NCBI GenBank assembly: GCA_026874595.1
Contig: CM049318.1
Span: 35,731,956 to 35,795,955, forward strand
Source: Sipunculus nudus
Lineage: Eukaryota; Annelida; Sipuncula; Golfingiida; Sipunculidae
Reading direction: 5' to 3'
Length of the DNA stretch: 64,000 bases
Below, one piece after another: positions 23,020 through 35,462 of the stretch (its first letter is position 1; each line of letters opens with the position of its first letter). The notes under the pieces are model-generated. The model was not told the DNA's origin and searched no databases. It saw nothing but the letters and a program-made list of their open reading frames with translations. The translations under genes and the position numbers were made by a program.

Positions 23020-24472
23020 GCCAAGCAAATAACAAAGACAATAATGGGTTTTATGGTCAGTTGTTGAAAACAGACACGGAAATGTAACCCTAATACTCGG
23101 TCTATGCTTAGTGCGACTATAAACAGGTACAGACATTTGAGATGGCTAACAAGGGTACTCGAGCAGTCCAATCCTCCCATCTTTAAGTCCTATCATCTTG
23201 TGTAGAAGGGGCACTGGGAGTGTATATCATAACCATAAGAGGCCTTCACTGTAGTCATTGACAACCATGACTCGCCGCAGCTTACTGTTACAAGTAATTT
23301 ACCACATACCCAGTGCTATATACAGTCTTACATATATATCAATGTGAGAATATTCACTGAGATAGAACTCTCTAACGCTTTCTCTTCACTCATGTTGGTT
23401 CTATATTTAGAATTTTTTATCGATATCTTCTGTTCTGTCAAGGATTAGCGCCAATAAAGATGTCCCGAATTAAGCTATCGCCCCCTCAAGCATCCAGGAG
23501 GCGCTACGGGTATATGGGATGTCTGGTGTGAAGTACGAATGAACTTAGCAGACTGCATGAATGATTACGACATGCCTGAACACCGGGAAGATGGTAAGGT
23601 TTTTTTGTTTTAACAAAGTCGACGCAAACAGATATGTTAGTTTGTATATATGTATGTGTGTATATATCACAGGCTTTGGAAAGATTTTGAAAGTCAGGTG
23701 TGTACATGTGTGGGGGTGGGGCGCATTGATGAGAGTGCATCAAGCGCGAGGGCGCGTAAACAGGCGAAATGGGGTAGGTAAGGGGAAAAAATAAAAACAA
23801 AGCTTTCCCCCAGTTTTTATCACATGCTGCACCAAAAAAAAATTAAGTTACAAATATTGAAACTACATGTAGAATCATGCGTGCCAAACTGACAATATCT
23901 ATATTTTCATAATACAGAAGCCTGTGCGCTTCGAAAACTCGTGTGTTGTTAAATAATTTAGTCTATCGAAAAGACGTTACTCTTACTCTTAACCTACACT
24001 TTGATCAGAGACTAACAGCGATACCATTTATTCTTGTATATAAAAATATATGAGTGAGTGGGTGTAGGAGGGGCTGTCCCCCTAACACGGTATGAATACA
24101 TAAAACATAAAAAAGCATTTTTTAATATGATTATCAACCTTTTTCCCTATTTTAAATCACATGCTGCACCGCACAAAAAATTACAAATGTTGAATTTTAC
24201 AGAATAATGCGCGACATGATTGTTCTCATATATATATATGATATATGATATATGAGGGCGCGAGTGTCTATTGGGTTGTTCAGCTCACACAATATAAAAA
24301 AAAAACATTTTTTAATGTAGTTTTAAAATTTCCCGAGTTTATATATTCTGAATTAACATAATAGTGCGTCCCAAGTTGATCATATTTATATCCTGATATG
24401 TATAGTTTTCTTTTTGTCACCGTGTTTTAAGGTGACTCCAAACCATAACTGTGTATGATATATAAAGCATGA

Positions 24473-24474
<2 letters not shown>
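23020..24474. other. Intergenic sequence, no gene recognised
   Basis: Low-complexity AT-rich sequence with two stretches (about 23820-23890 and 24130-24220) sharing CACATGCTGCACC and AATTACAAATnTTGAA, that is, a local duplication. CCAGGAGGCGCTACG at 23494-23508 resembles a CTCF-type site. Confidence 0.35.

Positions 24475-24544
<70 letters not shown>
24475..24544. repeat. (TA)n microsatellite
   Basis: About 70 bp of uninterrupted TA repeats. Other long TA tracts are at 27062-27112, 29958-30007, 38390-38414, 46710-46782 and 63288-63325. Confidence 0.9.
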
Positions 24545-24545
<1 letters not shown>

Positions 24546-24960
24546 TTGGAGTCTGGGAGGCACTGGATATACCATTTTCACGCTTATATGTAATTTTAAG
24601 ATGTACTTATCAATTCAATATGAAAATGATCAGTTGATGGAACACTGACCAGTTATAATACATTGTCCCTACTCAAACATCATTATATTCCAAAGCAGAC
24701 CCGTCTTTAGGGTGATCAAATATTTAGCATTTAGTGTGTATTTCCTACTGTTCTCATGAACATGAAGCACATTATGTTTCAGTCACATGCATCTAAAAAT
24801 TACACAGTACTGACCTTCATGAACAGAGACACAGGATATTTGAACCTTACATGATATTTTACACAACGAAACAAGTCCTGTAAAAAAAGCCTTCTCTCAA
24901 CAAACTGCATTTTATTTAAATGGAACACCCTAGTTCGACCCCTCGCTATATAAATTTACC

Positions 24961-25064
24961 CCACTTGTCACCTGATGAAGGAGCCTGTGAGCTCAGCAAG
25001 CTCGTGCTACCTATTAAAAAGTTAGTCGAAACTAAGGCGTCACCTTTCATTTATATTTGACTAT
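24961..25064 (+). mobile_element. Penelope-like tail with decayed hammerhead-like motif
   Basis: CTGATGA at 24972-24978 is followed by GAGCCTGTGAGCTC, which can form a short stem, and then CAGCAAGC where a hammerhead would have CGAAAGC. The phrase TTAGTCGAAACTAAGGCGTC follows. The layout resembles the hammerhead-bearing terminal repeats reported for Penelope-like elements, but the GAAA core is lost, so no cleavage is expected. An LTR interrupts it at 25065. Confidence 0.35.
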
Positions 25065-25894
25065 TGTTACGGGGTGACATAAGAGATCAGCGGCAAACGG
25101 AACCCCCTGCACTATCACCCCACTCGAGAAAGTGGGGAGGGGTAGAAAGGCTCCGGATCACCGCAGCGCCCGACTGCAAATGCAATAAACGTGCCGTCCA
25201 TTTAATAGGACGTAAAATGGCGGTCCCGTGTCCAGAAGGGGATGGGCACGCAAAAGACCCCACCATACTGTTTTGCGATAGAAGGGTAGGCCAGCCTGTT
25301 ACCGGCAGTATGGAACCTGGCCCTATTGATTCAGATGTTCGGTGGATAAACGACAGGATCAAAGCAAGGCTCCAAGATGTGAAAAAGCGAGGGTTCCGGT
25401 TAGGACCAGTAAAGAAAAAGGCTCAAGACATGATGGCACAAGCACCAGAGAAGGCTTTGGTGAGGCTCCGATCGAACGAAAACTGTACATGGCCGAAAGG
25501 CACATGACTCAGGGCGGGACTTTCGAGAGTAAAGGGGTAGCCAGGCGACGCTCGGACATTCCTGGCAGGTTGCGAAGCTCAGGCTCCCGATGACAACCTG
25601 GGGGATTCCCCCAGTGGTGGACTGTTGACAGGCCTAACAAGCTCATGTGCCAGTTTTGGCGACCTCAGTGCAAACTAACCCGAAGAGGCAGTAGCAGCTT
25701 AGAAACCCCCAGTTATTGCCTGAACGGTGTAACGGATTTGGTTGGGGTGACATAAATGCGGACCGAACTGTCTCACTAGTGAAGCACGCTTTTCTAGCGA
25801 AGCGGTTGGTACGCCGGACTTGTGTGCCACCGATGTGTGTTCGACTCCGATATCAGCCCAGTTCTTTTCCCCTAAAAATGTTGCCTTCGTAACA
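25065..25894. mobile_element. Solo LTR or TRIM-type element, 830 bp, CTAT duplication, carries a tRNA-like Pol III promoter
   Basis: Ends TGTTACGGGG and CTTCGTAACA form a short inverted repeat and are flanked by CTAT (25061-25064, 25895-25898). The phrase GGGGTGACATAA occurs twice, at about 25071 and 25745. Near the right end, TAGCGAAGCGG (25795-25805) matches a tRNA A box and GTTCGACTCC (25839-25848) a B box, with normal spacing, so a tRNA-derived module is embedded. A 147-codon open frame at 25064-25507 starts at the element border, has no domain and is not called as a gene. Confidence 0.6.
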
Positions 25895-26020
25895 CTATAT
25901 ATGTTCAGAGATGTGTATTATTCAAAAATGGTCCACCATGAGCCTCAACCGTACCAATAACTTTAACAGTTCCAAGTAGAACTCTTCCACTGAGGAAAAG
26001 GTTAATGAAGGAAGCATTGT

Positions 26021-26082
26021 TCTAAATGGAACCTTTTGGGTCCTTAAAAGAACCACAAGGAACCTTTTTTTCTTAGAGTGCA
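26021..26082. mobile_element. Tc1-like MITE fragment with GGAACC hairpin
   Basis: Inverted phrases GGAACCTTTTGGGTCC and AAGAACCACAAGGAACC, followed by TTTTTCTTAGAGTGCA, resemble the end of Tc1-type MITEs known from many aquatic animals. The opposite end was not found. Confidence 0.35.
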
Positions 26083-27059
26083 AGCCACAGGAAGTATACC
26101 AGAAGTGTTCGGTTTTTATATTTTCCAAAACTGAAAGCATACCAACGGCTGCTCGCACTCAGATGCCTTGATTTTATCAGGTATGGCTGTTGACATTAAC
26201 AGGATGCAATTATTCTGAGCACCAGTGGGGCACGTTGGGAATTCTAAGTCCCGAAAAACAGGGTTGCTCCCCATAAGTGTTTTCTTTGCTGCTACACCAT
26301 ATGCATAAAACTCGAATGTAGTCCAAATGCTGCCATTGCAGAAAGATATGAAATGCCATTTATTAGTTCATATCCCTTATTGCTCAGCCAATTACACCAT
26401 AGGCGGCGGCGGGTTATGTAATCGACCGTGTCTGTCTGTGTTTGTGTGTGTGTAGGCCTATCTGAGCCATACGGAAATTCTGAAAGGATTTCGATGAAAT
26501 TGTGTGGAAGGATGAACCCTGGATGAAAGAGGGGATATGTTATTCTAGGACGAATAGATCAAATTAAAGTGTGGACCATTCAAATTCGCCAAACGCTTTT
26601 CGGGAGGTTTCACATGGGAACTCAGTGGTCATTGGGACCACGACAGGCCAAGAAGTTGAGAGTTGCAACCAGAACTAAAGATGATTATTTTTTTTTTTCT
26701 CCCTACAAAAATTATCATTGCCCGTCCGTCCTTCATTCCATCCGTCCACCATTCCATCCATCCTTCCGTCCTGTTCCCTGTATATCCGGTAATATCTCAA
26801 CGGCCAACGCACCTATCATCAGTTCTTTCAAACTTTCTGTAATTAGTTTCATATGCGCGAGTTGAATTTCCCGAGTTTCACGTTTTCACTATGTCGCTAG
26901 GGTTTTTCATTGTCAATTTTTTGACGATTTGCGCGTCGACCGAGCGGAATCCTTGTTTATTACTGTCAGATAGTACAAATGATCTGATGAAATTTTATAA
27001 AAATAAATCCTTAATTTACAGGCGAAATTAACGATTTGTAGCGTTTCAATGATATTAGG

Positions 27060-27061
<2 letters not shown>
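26083..27061. other. Intergenic sequence with dispersed-repeat debris
   Basis: At 26715-26780 a CCGTCC/CCATCC-rich stretch is followed by ATATCTCAACGGCCAACGCA, reminiscent of the GTCCGTC-headed R4-type elements. 26430-26560 has GTCTGTCTGTG followed by GGATTTCGATGAAATTG, a style seen in dispersed invertebrate repeats. No gene was seen. Confidence 0.3.
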
Positions 27062-27116
<55 letters not shown>

Positions 27117-27204
27117 ACAAACTACAAGAAATACAAGGAAACGTACAATAGAGTCTTAAAATCTGTGGGAGGGGGGCAGAGGCTTCATTTTATCCAATGC
27201 CCTT

Positions 27205-27400
27205 TAAATCACTACAGCATTAATACTTGATATGGTCACGTGACCCCGCTGTATTTACCAGGCTTGTAAAGTGGCCCGGGTCAGGTCAGCGAATGCCATA
27301 AAAGATTATCCTCAGCACCACTGCTGTGATTAGGCCTTGGATGAAAACCACTAATGCCGGGCCAACGCCCGAGTTAATTTAAGTTTGATATAATATGACA
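27205..27400. promoter_or_regulatory. Motif-dense stretch with a perfect GGTCACGTGACC palindrome
   Basis: GGTCACGTGACC (27234-27245) is a perfect 12-bp palindrome matching USF/TFE-type E-boxes. It is followed by GGGTCAGGTCA (nuclear-receptor-like half sites), GATTATCC and GATTAGG (Otx/Pitx-like). The sequence is complex and repeat-free. The regulatory role is an inference. Confidence 0.25.
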
Positions 27401-27599
27401 GGGTGCAGGGGTTATCATATACTCAAAAATGGTATCTTTGAAGTGGCAACTGTACTTGTAGTTATTTCAAAGATTCTGTATTTGGGATCGGAATAGGAAC
27501 CGACCGACTCAAGATTTAAATTTTGTTTATGCTAGCGTGGACTTAACCTGCCTAGTAACTGTGGATTGTCAGCATAGCCGGTGTAAAACGTCAGGTTAC

Positions 27600-28110
27600 A
27601 TCCCTTTAAAATTACCCCCCCCCCTTCCCAGTTAATCTGGAATCAACAGCCTGAACCTAATTTCAGGTAACTCCCGGATCGTTCATTTTTGATAAACGCT
27701 TGTGTTTTTAACTCACATTTGATTATGCAATATTAATAAAATATGTGAATGGTACACGATTTGAAATTTAGAATTAATATATGAAAATCATAATTATCAC
27801 AAAAATTACATTAAACTTTACATGCATAAATAAGTTAAACAAAAATTTAACGTAATTTGGGAAGTAGATAAAGGAAATTATATTTTAATTATAATCATAA
27901 TTTTTGGTATGTTTATTTTAATAACATAACGACAGAACTGTTTAGAGAGGAAAATCTGAAACCGTAGGGGGTAATATGAATCGATTTCTAGTTACCCCAG
28001 TGGAAAATATGAAATCGACTTCCAGTTACCATGGGGTAATCTGCAATCGATTTCAGACTGATCCCCCCCCCCCCTTCGTAATATGAATCGGGGATATTCT
28101 GAAATCGTTA
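27600..28110 (+). repeat. Foldback-like element R9, copy A (inverted match to 59800-60330)
   Basis: An AT-rich core (27700-27960) is flanked by C- or G-run segments with variants of GGGGTAATCTGAAATCGATT and its complement. The reverse complement of 59800-60330 shows the same layout, with shared core blocks such as AATAAAA..GTGA and TAGAATTAATAT. Confidence 0.5.
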
Positions 28111-28974
28111 CACCAAGCCTCCAGCTATGGAACCTTAGTACTGGTCAGCTTTCAGTGCGTTCATTTCGGCATTGCTTTGACATACAATGCTATACCAGTC
28201 GAATGCCTAATCATAGAGACGCATTTCTAAGAACATTTGAAATCTTCAGTATTCGCCGCCATTTAGGCCTACCTTTAAACCTACTGTTTGTCTGTTTAGC
28301 TGCAGGACGTGGCGCAGTGCCTAAAACGTTCGGTTTACCGATTAATGTGTTGTTTGGTTTAATGTTTACAAATATTTGATTTTCTGCATTGACTTACTTC
28401 TGGTAGGCGTAGTAGTTCTAAGAACTACTTTACCTAGAACATTGACTTAAAACATGATTTAAAGACCTGAACGTTGAACTAAGCTTTGGACATTTACTAA
28501 GCCTGATATAATTGTAAGAACGACTCGCCTTCCCTACCAGCATAGCTTATCACAAAGCAGACCGTACCCGGCTACAGACTGACCAGGAGAGCTTCGCGAC
28601 CGTGACCTTCAGCGAGGTCAGCGGCCATTAGCGTCCATCGTTAAATATTAAGATAAAGTGTCTTTGAAGTGGTCATTGAAGCGGACTTCAAAGTTGGGAG
28701 GACTGCCGGGTATTGTTGACATGCTATTAATAACCTCTCACTCAAAGCATGCTCACCAGTCCACCATGTACGCCATCCTTAAGTGTAGAGAAGAGAACGG
28801 ATGCCATACCAGTAATCTGATTGCGCATCAACCGTTCGCCAGAGGACGCTTCTACTTCCTGTAACGTACAGCGCGGGACGACCGGGACTACAAGTCTCAA
28901 CTGCCAATCATAAAAATCGTAAGTGCTACAGTAAAAAAAAATTGGTAAGTCTTCTTCATATATCACGTGTCTCA
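28111..28974. other. Intergenic sequence, no gene recognised
   Basis: Complex, less AT-rich sequence. Open frames at 28083-28379 and 28658-28864 show no known domain. A possible splice donor, ATTG|GTAAGT, lies near 28944. Confidence 0.3.
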
Positions 28975-29380
28975 CCCGAATTTCTGGTGTGTTTTATTTT
29001 CTGGGAATAATCAGTAATTTCACGTCTGACAGTCCAGGCGGCTGTTCTTGTCGTCTCAACAGAAAGGGGTTTCTTTTTTTTTAATCACAGACGTTACCTC
29101 TGTAATTTCGTCTCAACATCCAGTCTTAATCAATCATAAAATCGCCGACGCAGGTCCTAAAATGGCACCTAGGTTTTACACGACACGGACCGCTCGGGTA
29201 ATAAATGGGGCCTTTATTAAAACCCCTCTAATTCTCCGCCTTTTGCAAAGAAAGAGGTTCTTGTGATACTTTGTCAGTCAGGGAACTTAGGACTTATAAG
29301 CCAACTAGTCTTCCATTTAAGTAAGAATATATTTGCCGTAATAATAATTGGTAAGACTATATTTACATGAATACATGAAT
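28975..29380 (+). repeat. Direct duplication R8, copy A (copy B 32020-32530)
   Basis: It shares TTTCTGGGAATA, ATTTCACGTCTGACAGTC, GTTACCTCTGTAATTTCGTC, GGGTAATAAATGGG and a later AAGTAAGA.TATATTT block with 32020-32530, in the same order and orientation. A solo LTR and a GA tract lie between the copies. Confidence 0.65.
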
Positions 29381-29731
29381 CAAGCCTCTTTATCAGTTAA
29401 CCTGTCTTATTATAGCTATCTATTATGATTTACTTCATATAGGATTGATGGCAACTGTCCATATAAAACAAACATTCCTGCCCCTTACCGCGTAGTGCAG
29501 TAACTGAGTTAAACGAATGTGTGCACGTATATTATTATTAATTGTTATGTTACCATGGAGGTATACATAATGTACATTATAAGCCACATAGGTACCCACT
29601 CAAAAAAATGCTTTTTTATAACCAAAGGATGCCACAGCCTGTTGAATGAAGTTCCCCTTGGGAATTTTGATGAAGTTGTACTCGAAGTGTGCGTTTGAAC
29701 ACCCTAAATGTTTTTGCCATAGGGTGTTGAA

Positions 29732-29855
29732 ATGATACTAAATTTTTAGTAGATCTTCTCATAATTGGTAACATGATACTAAATTTGTAGTAAATCTTCA
29801 CGTAATTGGTAACATGATACTAAATCTGCAGTAGATCTTTTCATAATTGGTAACA
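29732..29855. repeat. Three tandem copies of a 41-bp unit
   Basis: The units start at about 29732, 29773 and 29814. Each contains ATGATACTAAAT, AGTAGATCTT (or a one-base variant) and TAATTGGTAAC. Confidence 0.8.
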
Positions 29856-29953
29856 TTCTCATCACAAAGTATACACGGTAATATTGTACGTATGTGACAT
29901 ATATAAGAGCAATATAAAAAAAGATTTCCTTGAAATATTATAAAAAAAATACA

Positions 29954-29957
<4 letters not shown>

Positions 29958-30007
<50 letters not shown>
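29958..30007. repeat. (TA)n microsatellite
   Basis: About 50 bp of TA repeats. Confidence 0.9.
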
Positions 30008-30010
<3 letters not shown>

Positions 30011-30352
30011 CGACTGAATCTGTTAAGTTTTTGTAATTTATCCATATTTAGTTTTTATTTGATTGACCTTTGATTCCTTGCACATGGCAAGTATTGCAGT
30101 TTTTTCTAGTCTGAAATCAAAATAACATACAGAAAACGCGGATGCGGATGTGCTCCGGGGATGAAAAGTTGTTTCAAATGATCATTAAAGTTCATTCTTT
30201 AAAAATCAAGAAATTAATCTTATGAATACGAAAATATAATATATATTATTTATATGTGTAACCTTATAATATGACATATAGAACAATACCACATGCACTG
30301 AACCAGTAAATCGTGTGATATGCAGTACTGCTAATAAAACCTATACATATAT

Positions 30353-31278
30353 TGTCACGGAACCTAATATCAACAGATCACGTATGCGTGATGAACATAA
30401 ATTCTGTAATGGAGAAAAAAAATCAGATTCTGTAACAATAGGCAGCGTGAAATGTCTAGGGGAATGAATAAAGAAGTCAGTGTTTTTTTTTTGTTAACAA
30501 ATAACTATAATTTATTCTTAAAACAACCCTAACATTACAATACACTAAATCAATACAATTACACAGTAAAACAGCATTATACCAACAAATAAATACAATC
30601 ACACAGTTAAATAAACAAAGTGCACAGTACCTGGATGCCACCACTGTCACAGCGATAAGTCCTTTGAAATGTATAAGCCGGATGAAAAGTTTACACAAAT
30701 TCTCTCGGAGAATAACAGTCCAATGTAAAGCTCTTGTAACAATCCAGAAAGTAAACTTGAGGCAGGCAGCACTAACTTGTAAAGTGTTAGTAATAGCAGA
30801 ATCCCTGAAATTACTGGATCATCGTAAGGTCCCACGCACTGACTAATAGTCTTCCGTGTCCGCTGGAACATTCTCTCACCTCTCCCCGGCCCTAAAACAT
30901 AGTCCCCTATTTATAACTTCCACCTCAAGCCGAGAACTTTCCACTTCTTGAACAGTCTAAAGAATTTAACATAATACACAGTACACACGCGTTACCGGAA
31001 CCATCTAGAAAAACGAATGCCGTGTCTCTACATATCAGGGTCTACACGTCAGCCGACCCGGCTCGGCCAGGCGAGAAAGCCCCAAGCAGCACGACAACGA
31101 GAGTTCAACCAGTACGGATTAAACTGAGAATGCAATACCCGGCCAGGCGAGGCCGTTACAATACGAGTTATGCGTGGCACACAAACAAAATGCCAACAAC
31201 ACATGGAACATCCGTGGGCACAATAAAACAATCATCTGTAAGACCGCTGCACACACAGTAAAAGGGGCACCTGTAACA
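30353..31278 (-). mobile_element. Solo LTR, family L1 (longest copy, 926 bp), ATAT duplication
   Basis: Plus-strand ends are TGTCACGGAACC and CACCTGTAACA, flanked by ATAT (30349-30352, 31279-31282). Homologous to 45517, 50427 and 54978. Orientation is set by a TATAAATA box on the minus strand (30908-30915) and AATAAA on the minus strand (30511-30516), giving a U3-R-U5 order on the minus strand. The duplication lies in TA-rich sequence and is weak evidence alone; the family comparison is stronger. No gag or pol is adjacent. Confidence 0.7.
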
Positions 31279-31592
31279 ATATGCAATATTATAAGATGTT
31301 TACATGTTACAATTCACTTATACGCCTGTGTTAAAGAGGAACTGGTGTTGATTCCCTAACAGACATGTACTGATGTTGCATTAAACGTGCGTTGTGGGTG
31401 ATTTTATATTTAAAGTGATAGCTTAATAACTGCCCTGGTCACTGGCATTCACACCTGTGACAGAAGAGTCACTTGACTCATAGTCAGCTAACGTTTCTCC
31501 TATAGGCCTGATTATAATAGAAATATTGAGTTTTTACCTAATACTGCTCATGTGATGGATGTGACATGTATTTCAGCAGAACAACAATGTAG

Positions 31593-31596
<4 letters not shown>

Positions 31597-31664
<68 letters not shown>

Positions 31665-31667
31665 GAC

Positions 31668-31700
<33 letters not shown>

Positions 31701-31720
31701 AAGAGAAAGGAGTGAGAGAG
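31597..31720. repeat. (GA)n/(GACA)n microsatellite
   Basis: GA repeats with an internal ACAG block. Similar GA tracts lie at 45115-45235, 49645-49682 and 51817-51902. Confidence 0.9.
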
Positions 31721-32019
31721 AGGGGGAGGGACAGCCAGTCACAGAGACCACAATGTTCACCAGATCCACGTTATTTACCACGTTTTATATGTTTTCTTGC
31801 GTTTTATTATAATAACGCAAAAAGTCAACACAATAATTGACCACTGAAATTCAGCAACGATGCATATAGCCTTTCCTAAGTTAACATAAGCGAGAAATTT
31901 ACTTTACAGGTAGGCATTTTGGTTTGGAGTTATATTTTCCACCGCACGACCTTTTTTGTTTAATAACATGACCAGAAATGTTACAGCAAAAATTCGGTAG
32001 GTGTGCTCCTTTTAGTACG

Positions 32020-32530
32020 TGTCTCGACCGAATTTCTCGTGTAATTATTTTCTGGGAATAGCCGATAATTTCACGTCTGACAGTCTACGCGGCTGTTATT
32101 GCCGTCTCTACAGAAAGTGGTTTCTCTTTTTAATCATAAACGTTACCTCTGTAATTTCGTCTCAACACCCAATCTCGATCAGCCATAAAATGCGCCTACA
32201 CGTGTCCTTATATGATACCATGATTTAGAAATTACACGGATCGCGCGGGTAATAAATGGGACCTTTCATAAAACTCTTCCAATTCTTCACCCTTTATATT
32301 GCCAGAGCTTCTTAAAATACTTTCCAATTAGGGAATTTTGGGCTATTAATATCTGAATGAACGTGGAAATATCCCCTTCCCTATCATAACTTTAACTTGA
32401 TTATAGAGCATGCATATTATGAAACGCGAATAAAAGCAAGAATTCTTAAAATCAAGTAAGATTATATTTTTCATGCCTAATATTGTCGTAATAATCATTT
32501 TAAGTCTCTATATTAACATTAGTATATGAA
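32020..32530 (+). repeat. Direct duplication R8, copy B
   Basis: Partner of 28975-29380. The homology includes the stretch ending near the AGTATATGAAGC at about 32520. Confidence 0.65.
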
Positions 32531-35132
32531 GCAGATATATATATATATAATATTTTTTTAATAAACCCACAAATATTATTATTTCCTTTTCTCGAATTTA
32601 GTGCGTCCATAAAGTTCCAGTAAAGTATAACTGCGGTACCAAATGTCTGGTACCCTCTGACATAATTTATATGTGTGGATTTTGCAGAGAATTAGGCAAA
32701 CTGCTGTATTGGTTTCTATTAATCAAGTGAATAACATTAAAATCCTCTGTATTATGGTATATTTTCATGGCGATATATCATAGGAATATATTCTATTTTG
32801 ACCCAGGGGCATAATTAGACAGTGTAATCAATGTATTGCAGTATACGACATATGGCAAAACATTATATGTATAACGACATTTCGTTGGTGATCTGAAATT
32901 AAATATAAATTTTAGATGGCACCATGATGATATAATGCATACATTATAATAATAGAATGGTTTTTATCACCATCACTAAATTGAAAATACATATTTTTCA
33001 CACTTATTTAAAGCATCATTAATTGTCCACGTTTGGCCTTAATCTTGTAGTGATTGACAAAGTCGTCTTGGTTACGTATTAAATCTGAAAGAAATATCGA
33101 AAACAAATCAATCGGCAGGGATGTTGGACAGGACATTCGTTGCTGTCATAAACGTTCAGTCCGTGTGTGTGTCAGTCTTTAATCAATATGTAACTGAATC
33201 TGAGGGAAGTTCTGCTAATAGATTATTTCATTGACCCGTTTTGCCTTTTATGCCACATATTATTTAGAACGGATGCAGACGCAGCTAATATTCTGCACGA
33301 AATTATAAGAAAGACGTAAAGCTATTATATTATTTGTTAGGTGAGGGGTACGGTCCGGCGTGCGGGTTGCTGACACCTTTTTTTCTGCCAAGCGGATCAT
33401 GAAGCGGTAGTTACGGAAACGTACACAGTCACGTGCTGAGTGCCAATTTGAAGAACCGAAAGACATACGTAACTTGAACGTAAATACATGTATTTGATCT
33501 ATAATCCCTTCATGTCCACCTGCTTTTGCAATGAAATGTTTAGTGGTAACATTTCAAAAGAACAAATGATAGAATAGGCAGAGAATTAAATCACAAGGAA
33601 AATGAATACCTACCTTACACCTTATTTAAGAAACAAAATTGTTTAAAGATATGTGAAATCAGTCTACATTTTGCAAGATAGCAGACCCTCTTGTGGCGGT
33701 CAAGGTCATTGCTCACATGCAAAAACAGCCTCAATTGTCAGCTTCTGATTGGATGATGTCTATCACTATAAAAAAATATAACCAGCTAAAACAATGATGG
33801 CTACCCTTGCAGGGAGACATCTGATATGCCAGATCACTGTGAGGATACCAAAAAGTTGTGAAACATAAACTTATAGCAACATTCTTAAATTTCCATATTA
33901 GGTTGTCACTTCTATATGTAGTTTTCCAGGAAATTTTAGAATAATACATGAATTTCAAGAAAATTAGCTAGGAAAAAAAACAGGTGGACACGGATTGGTG
34001 GAACGTAGTCAATTATTCGCTGATTAAAAATAAATAAAACAACGGCTGGTTTATTATTAATCAATCATTTTGTGAACCTTCTATATATTACCGTGAAATT
34101 TGCTCTATAGAATTAAAACTGAAATATTGCCCTAGCAAATTCAATGTAACATGTATGCTATAATAATTAATGTTATGGCCAAATTGTTGACTTCGTCGCT
34201 GCAGGATAAGCTTAAATTCTGTTTGCTATTTTATTAATTGTTTTCTCACCTCTCTGACTGGACCAGGATATTTTCTTTCTGGTTATTTTGACTTATTTGT
34301 ATGCACATAAATAATCGTTTCTTGATTGGTAATGCAAAAACATCAACCATTATAAAGGATAACGGCACACCATACACTAGCAAATATCGGCACACACAAG
34401 TGTGCTGCTCCCGTACACAACTACATATACGCCACGAAACCACACTCCATGTATTCAAGTGGACACGTCTCCTTACCGTTCACCTGTCATTGTATGAAAT
34501 AATTAATTATATATGCTTGCTTTCAATAAAACTAGGGTCATTTAGAGCATTAGATTTGCAAATGTGAATGTCCAAACAGTATGGTAAAACTCATTATTTG
34601 TAAGCCCCAGGCGTCCGTAAAGTGTCGTCAAGGTAACGGGCCTTTCCCAAGGACGTGAGTTAACCTCCTGGATCAACCGTACCAAGTAAATAACAACTGA
34701 CTCCCAGGGGGTGAAATAGAGATAACATTTTCAGAATACTTAAATATCCAGAGGGGAAAATGTATCACTAATCCGCCTGAGCGGAGCGCGTCTGTGGTCA
34801 AAGCTATCGAGTCTGTGGCTGTATGTTTTAATCATTTCGCATTAAGATGGGTATGTTATCAACGTGGCTTTACACTGGGGTAATATTCCATGCCGCCAGG
34901 GTATTATGTCGAAGTTTCCCGACATGTCTCCCAGCTCTTATGTATGCTTCACACTTTACGACCTGGTTGTTTGTGAAAAGATACTTCCCCCAAGAATTGT
35001 TGTTTATTGCTGTTGCTGGTTTCAGATTTCTTTATTGTTCCTCGCGTACTCATATTGAGACTACTGTACCTTGGCGTTGGCAAAACAAGCGCGTGACAGT
35101 TTTAAACAATATATCTAAATCCTAAGGAATGT
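32531..35132. other. AT-rich intergenic sequence, no gene recognised
   Basis: Open frames at 33260-33466 (-), 33731-33958 (-), 34301-34567 (+) and 34847-35125 (+) show no recognisable domain. About 34600-34720 is a more complex patch (CAAGGTAACGGGCC, GTGAGTTAACCTCCTGG) of unknown meaning. Confidence 0.35.
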
Positions 35133-35462
35133 AAGCCTCCGCCACGTCTTGGGTCCCTATGATGGGATATTACCAACCCGTGTTTGCATTCACTTATTCG
35201 GCCCATATTCCCAGTTTCATTCTTGCATAAGTGATTGTACATTTTTACATTCCTTGACGACCTTCCTGTGTCCGGATCATGTACCGAATCCAAACCAAAA
35301 TCTTACTGATTCTTAACTGGTCTATTCCCGAAATGCTATAAAGATTTCATGAGATTACGTTCATGTTTGTATGAGTTATATTGTGACATAAACATGCACA
35401 CACATAACACACACAAACACACACGAACAGGGAAGAACGCATTCCCTCCTGGCAGAGGCAAT
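35133..35462 (+). repeat. Dispersed repeat R2, near-complete copy
   Basis: It starts with AAGGAATGTAAGCCTCCGCC just upstream, has TTGCATTCACTTATTCGGCC and TCCGGATCATGTACCG in the middle and a CACACA-rich tail, and ends CCCTCCTGGCAGAGGCAA. The left GCCTCCGCC and the right terminal hairpin form short inverted ends. Confidence 0.65.

Noticed and set aside
22767-23180. A 137-codon minus-strand frame with Ile-Tyr repeats
   Set aside because: It is generated by two TA microsatellites.
25064-25507. A 147-codon open frame
   Set aside because: It starts at the border of the LTR, lies wholly within it and contains no gag-like or other recognisable motif.
25795-25848. A functional tRNA gene
   Set aside because: A and B boxes are present, but the arms do not pair convincingly into a cloverleaf and the sequence lies inside an LTR.
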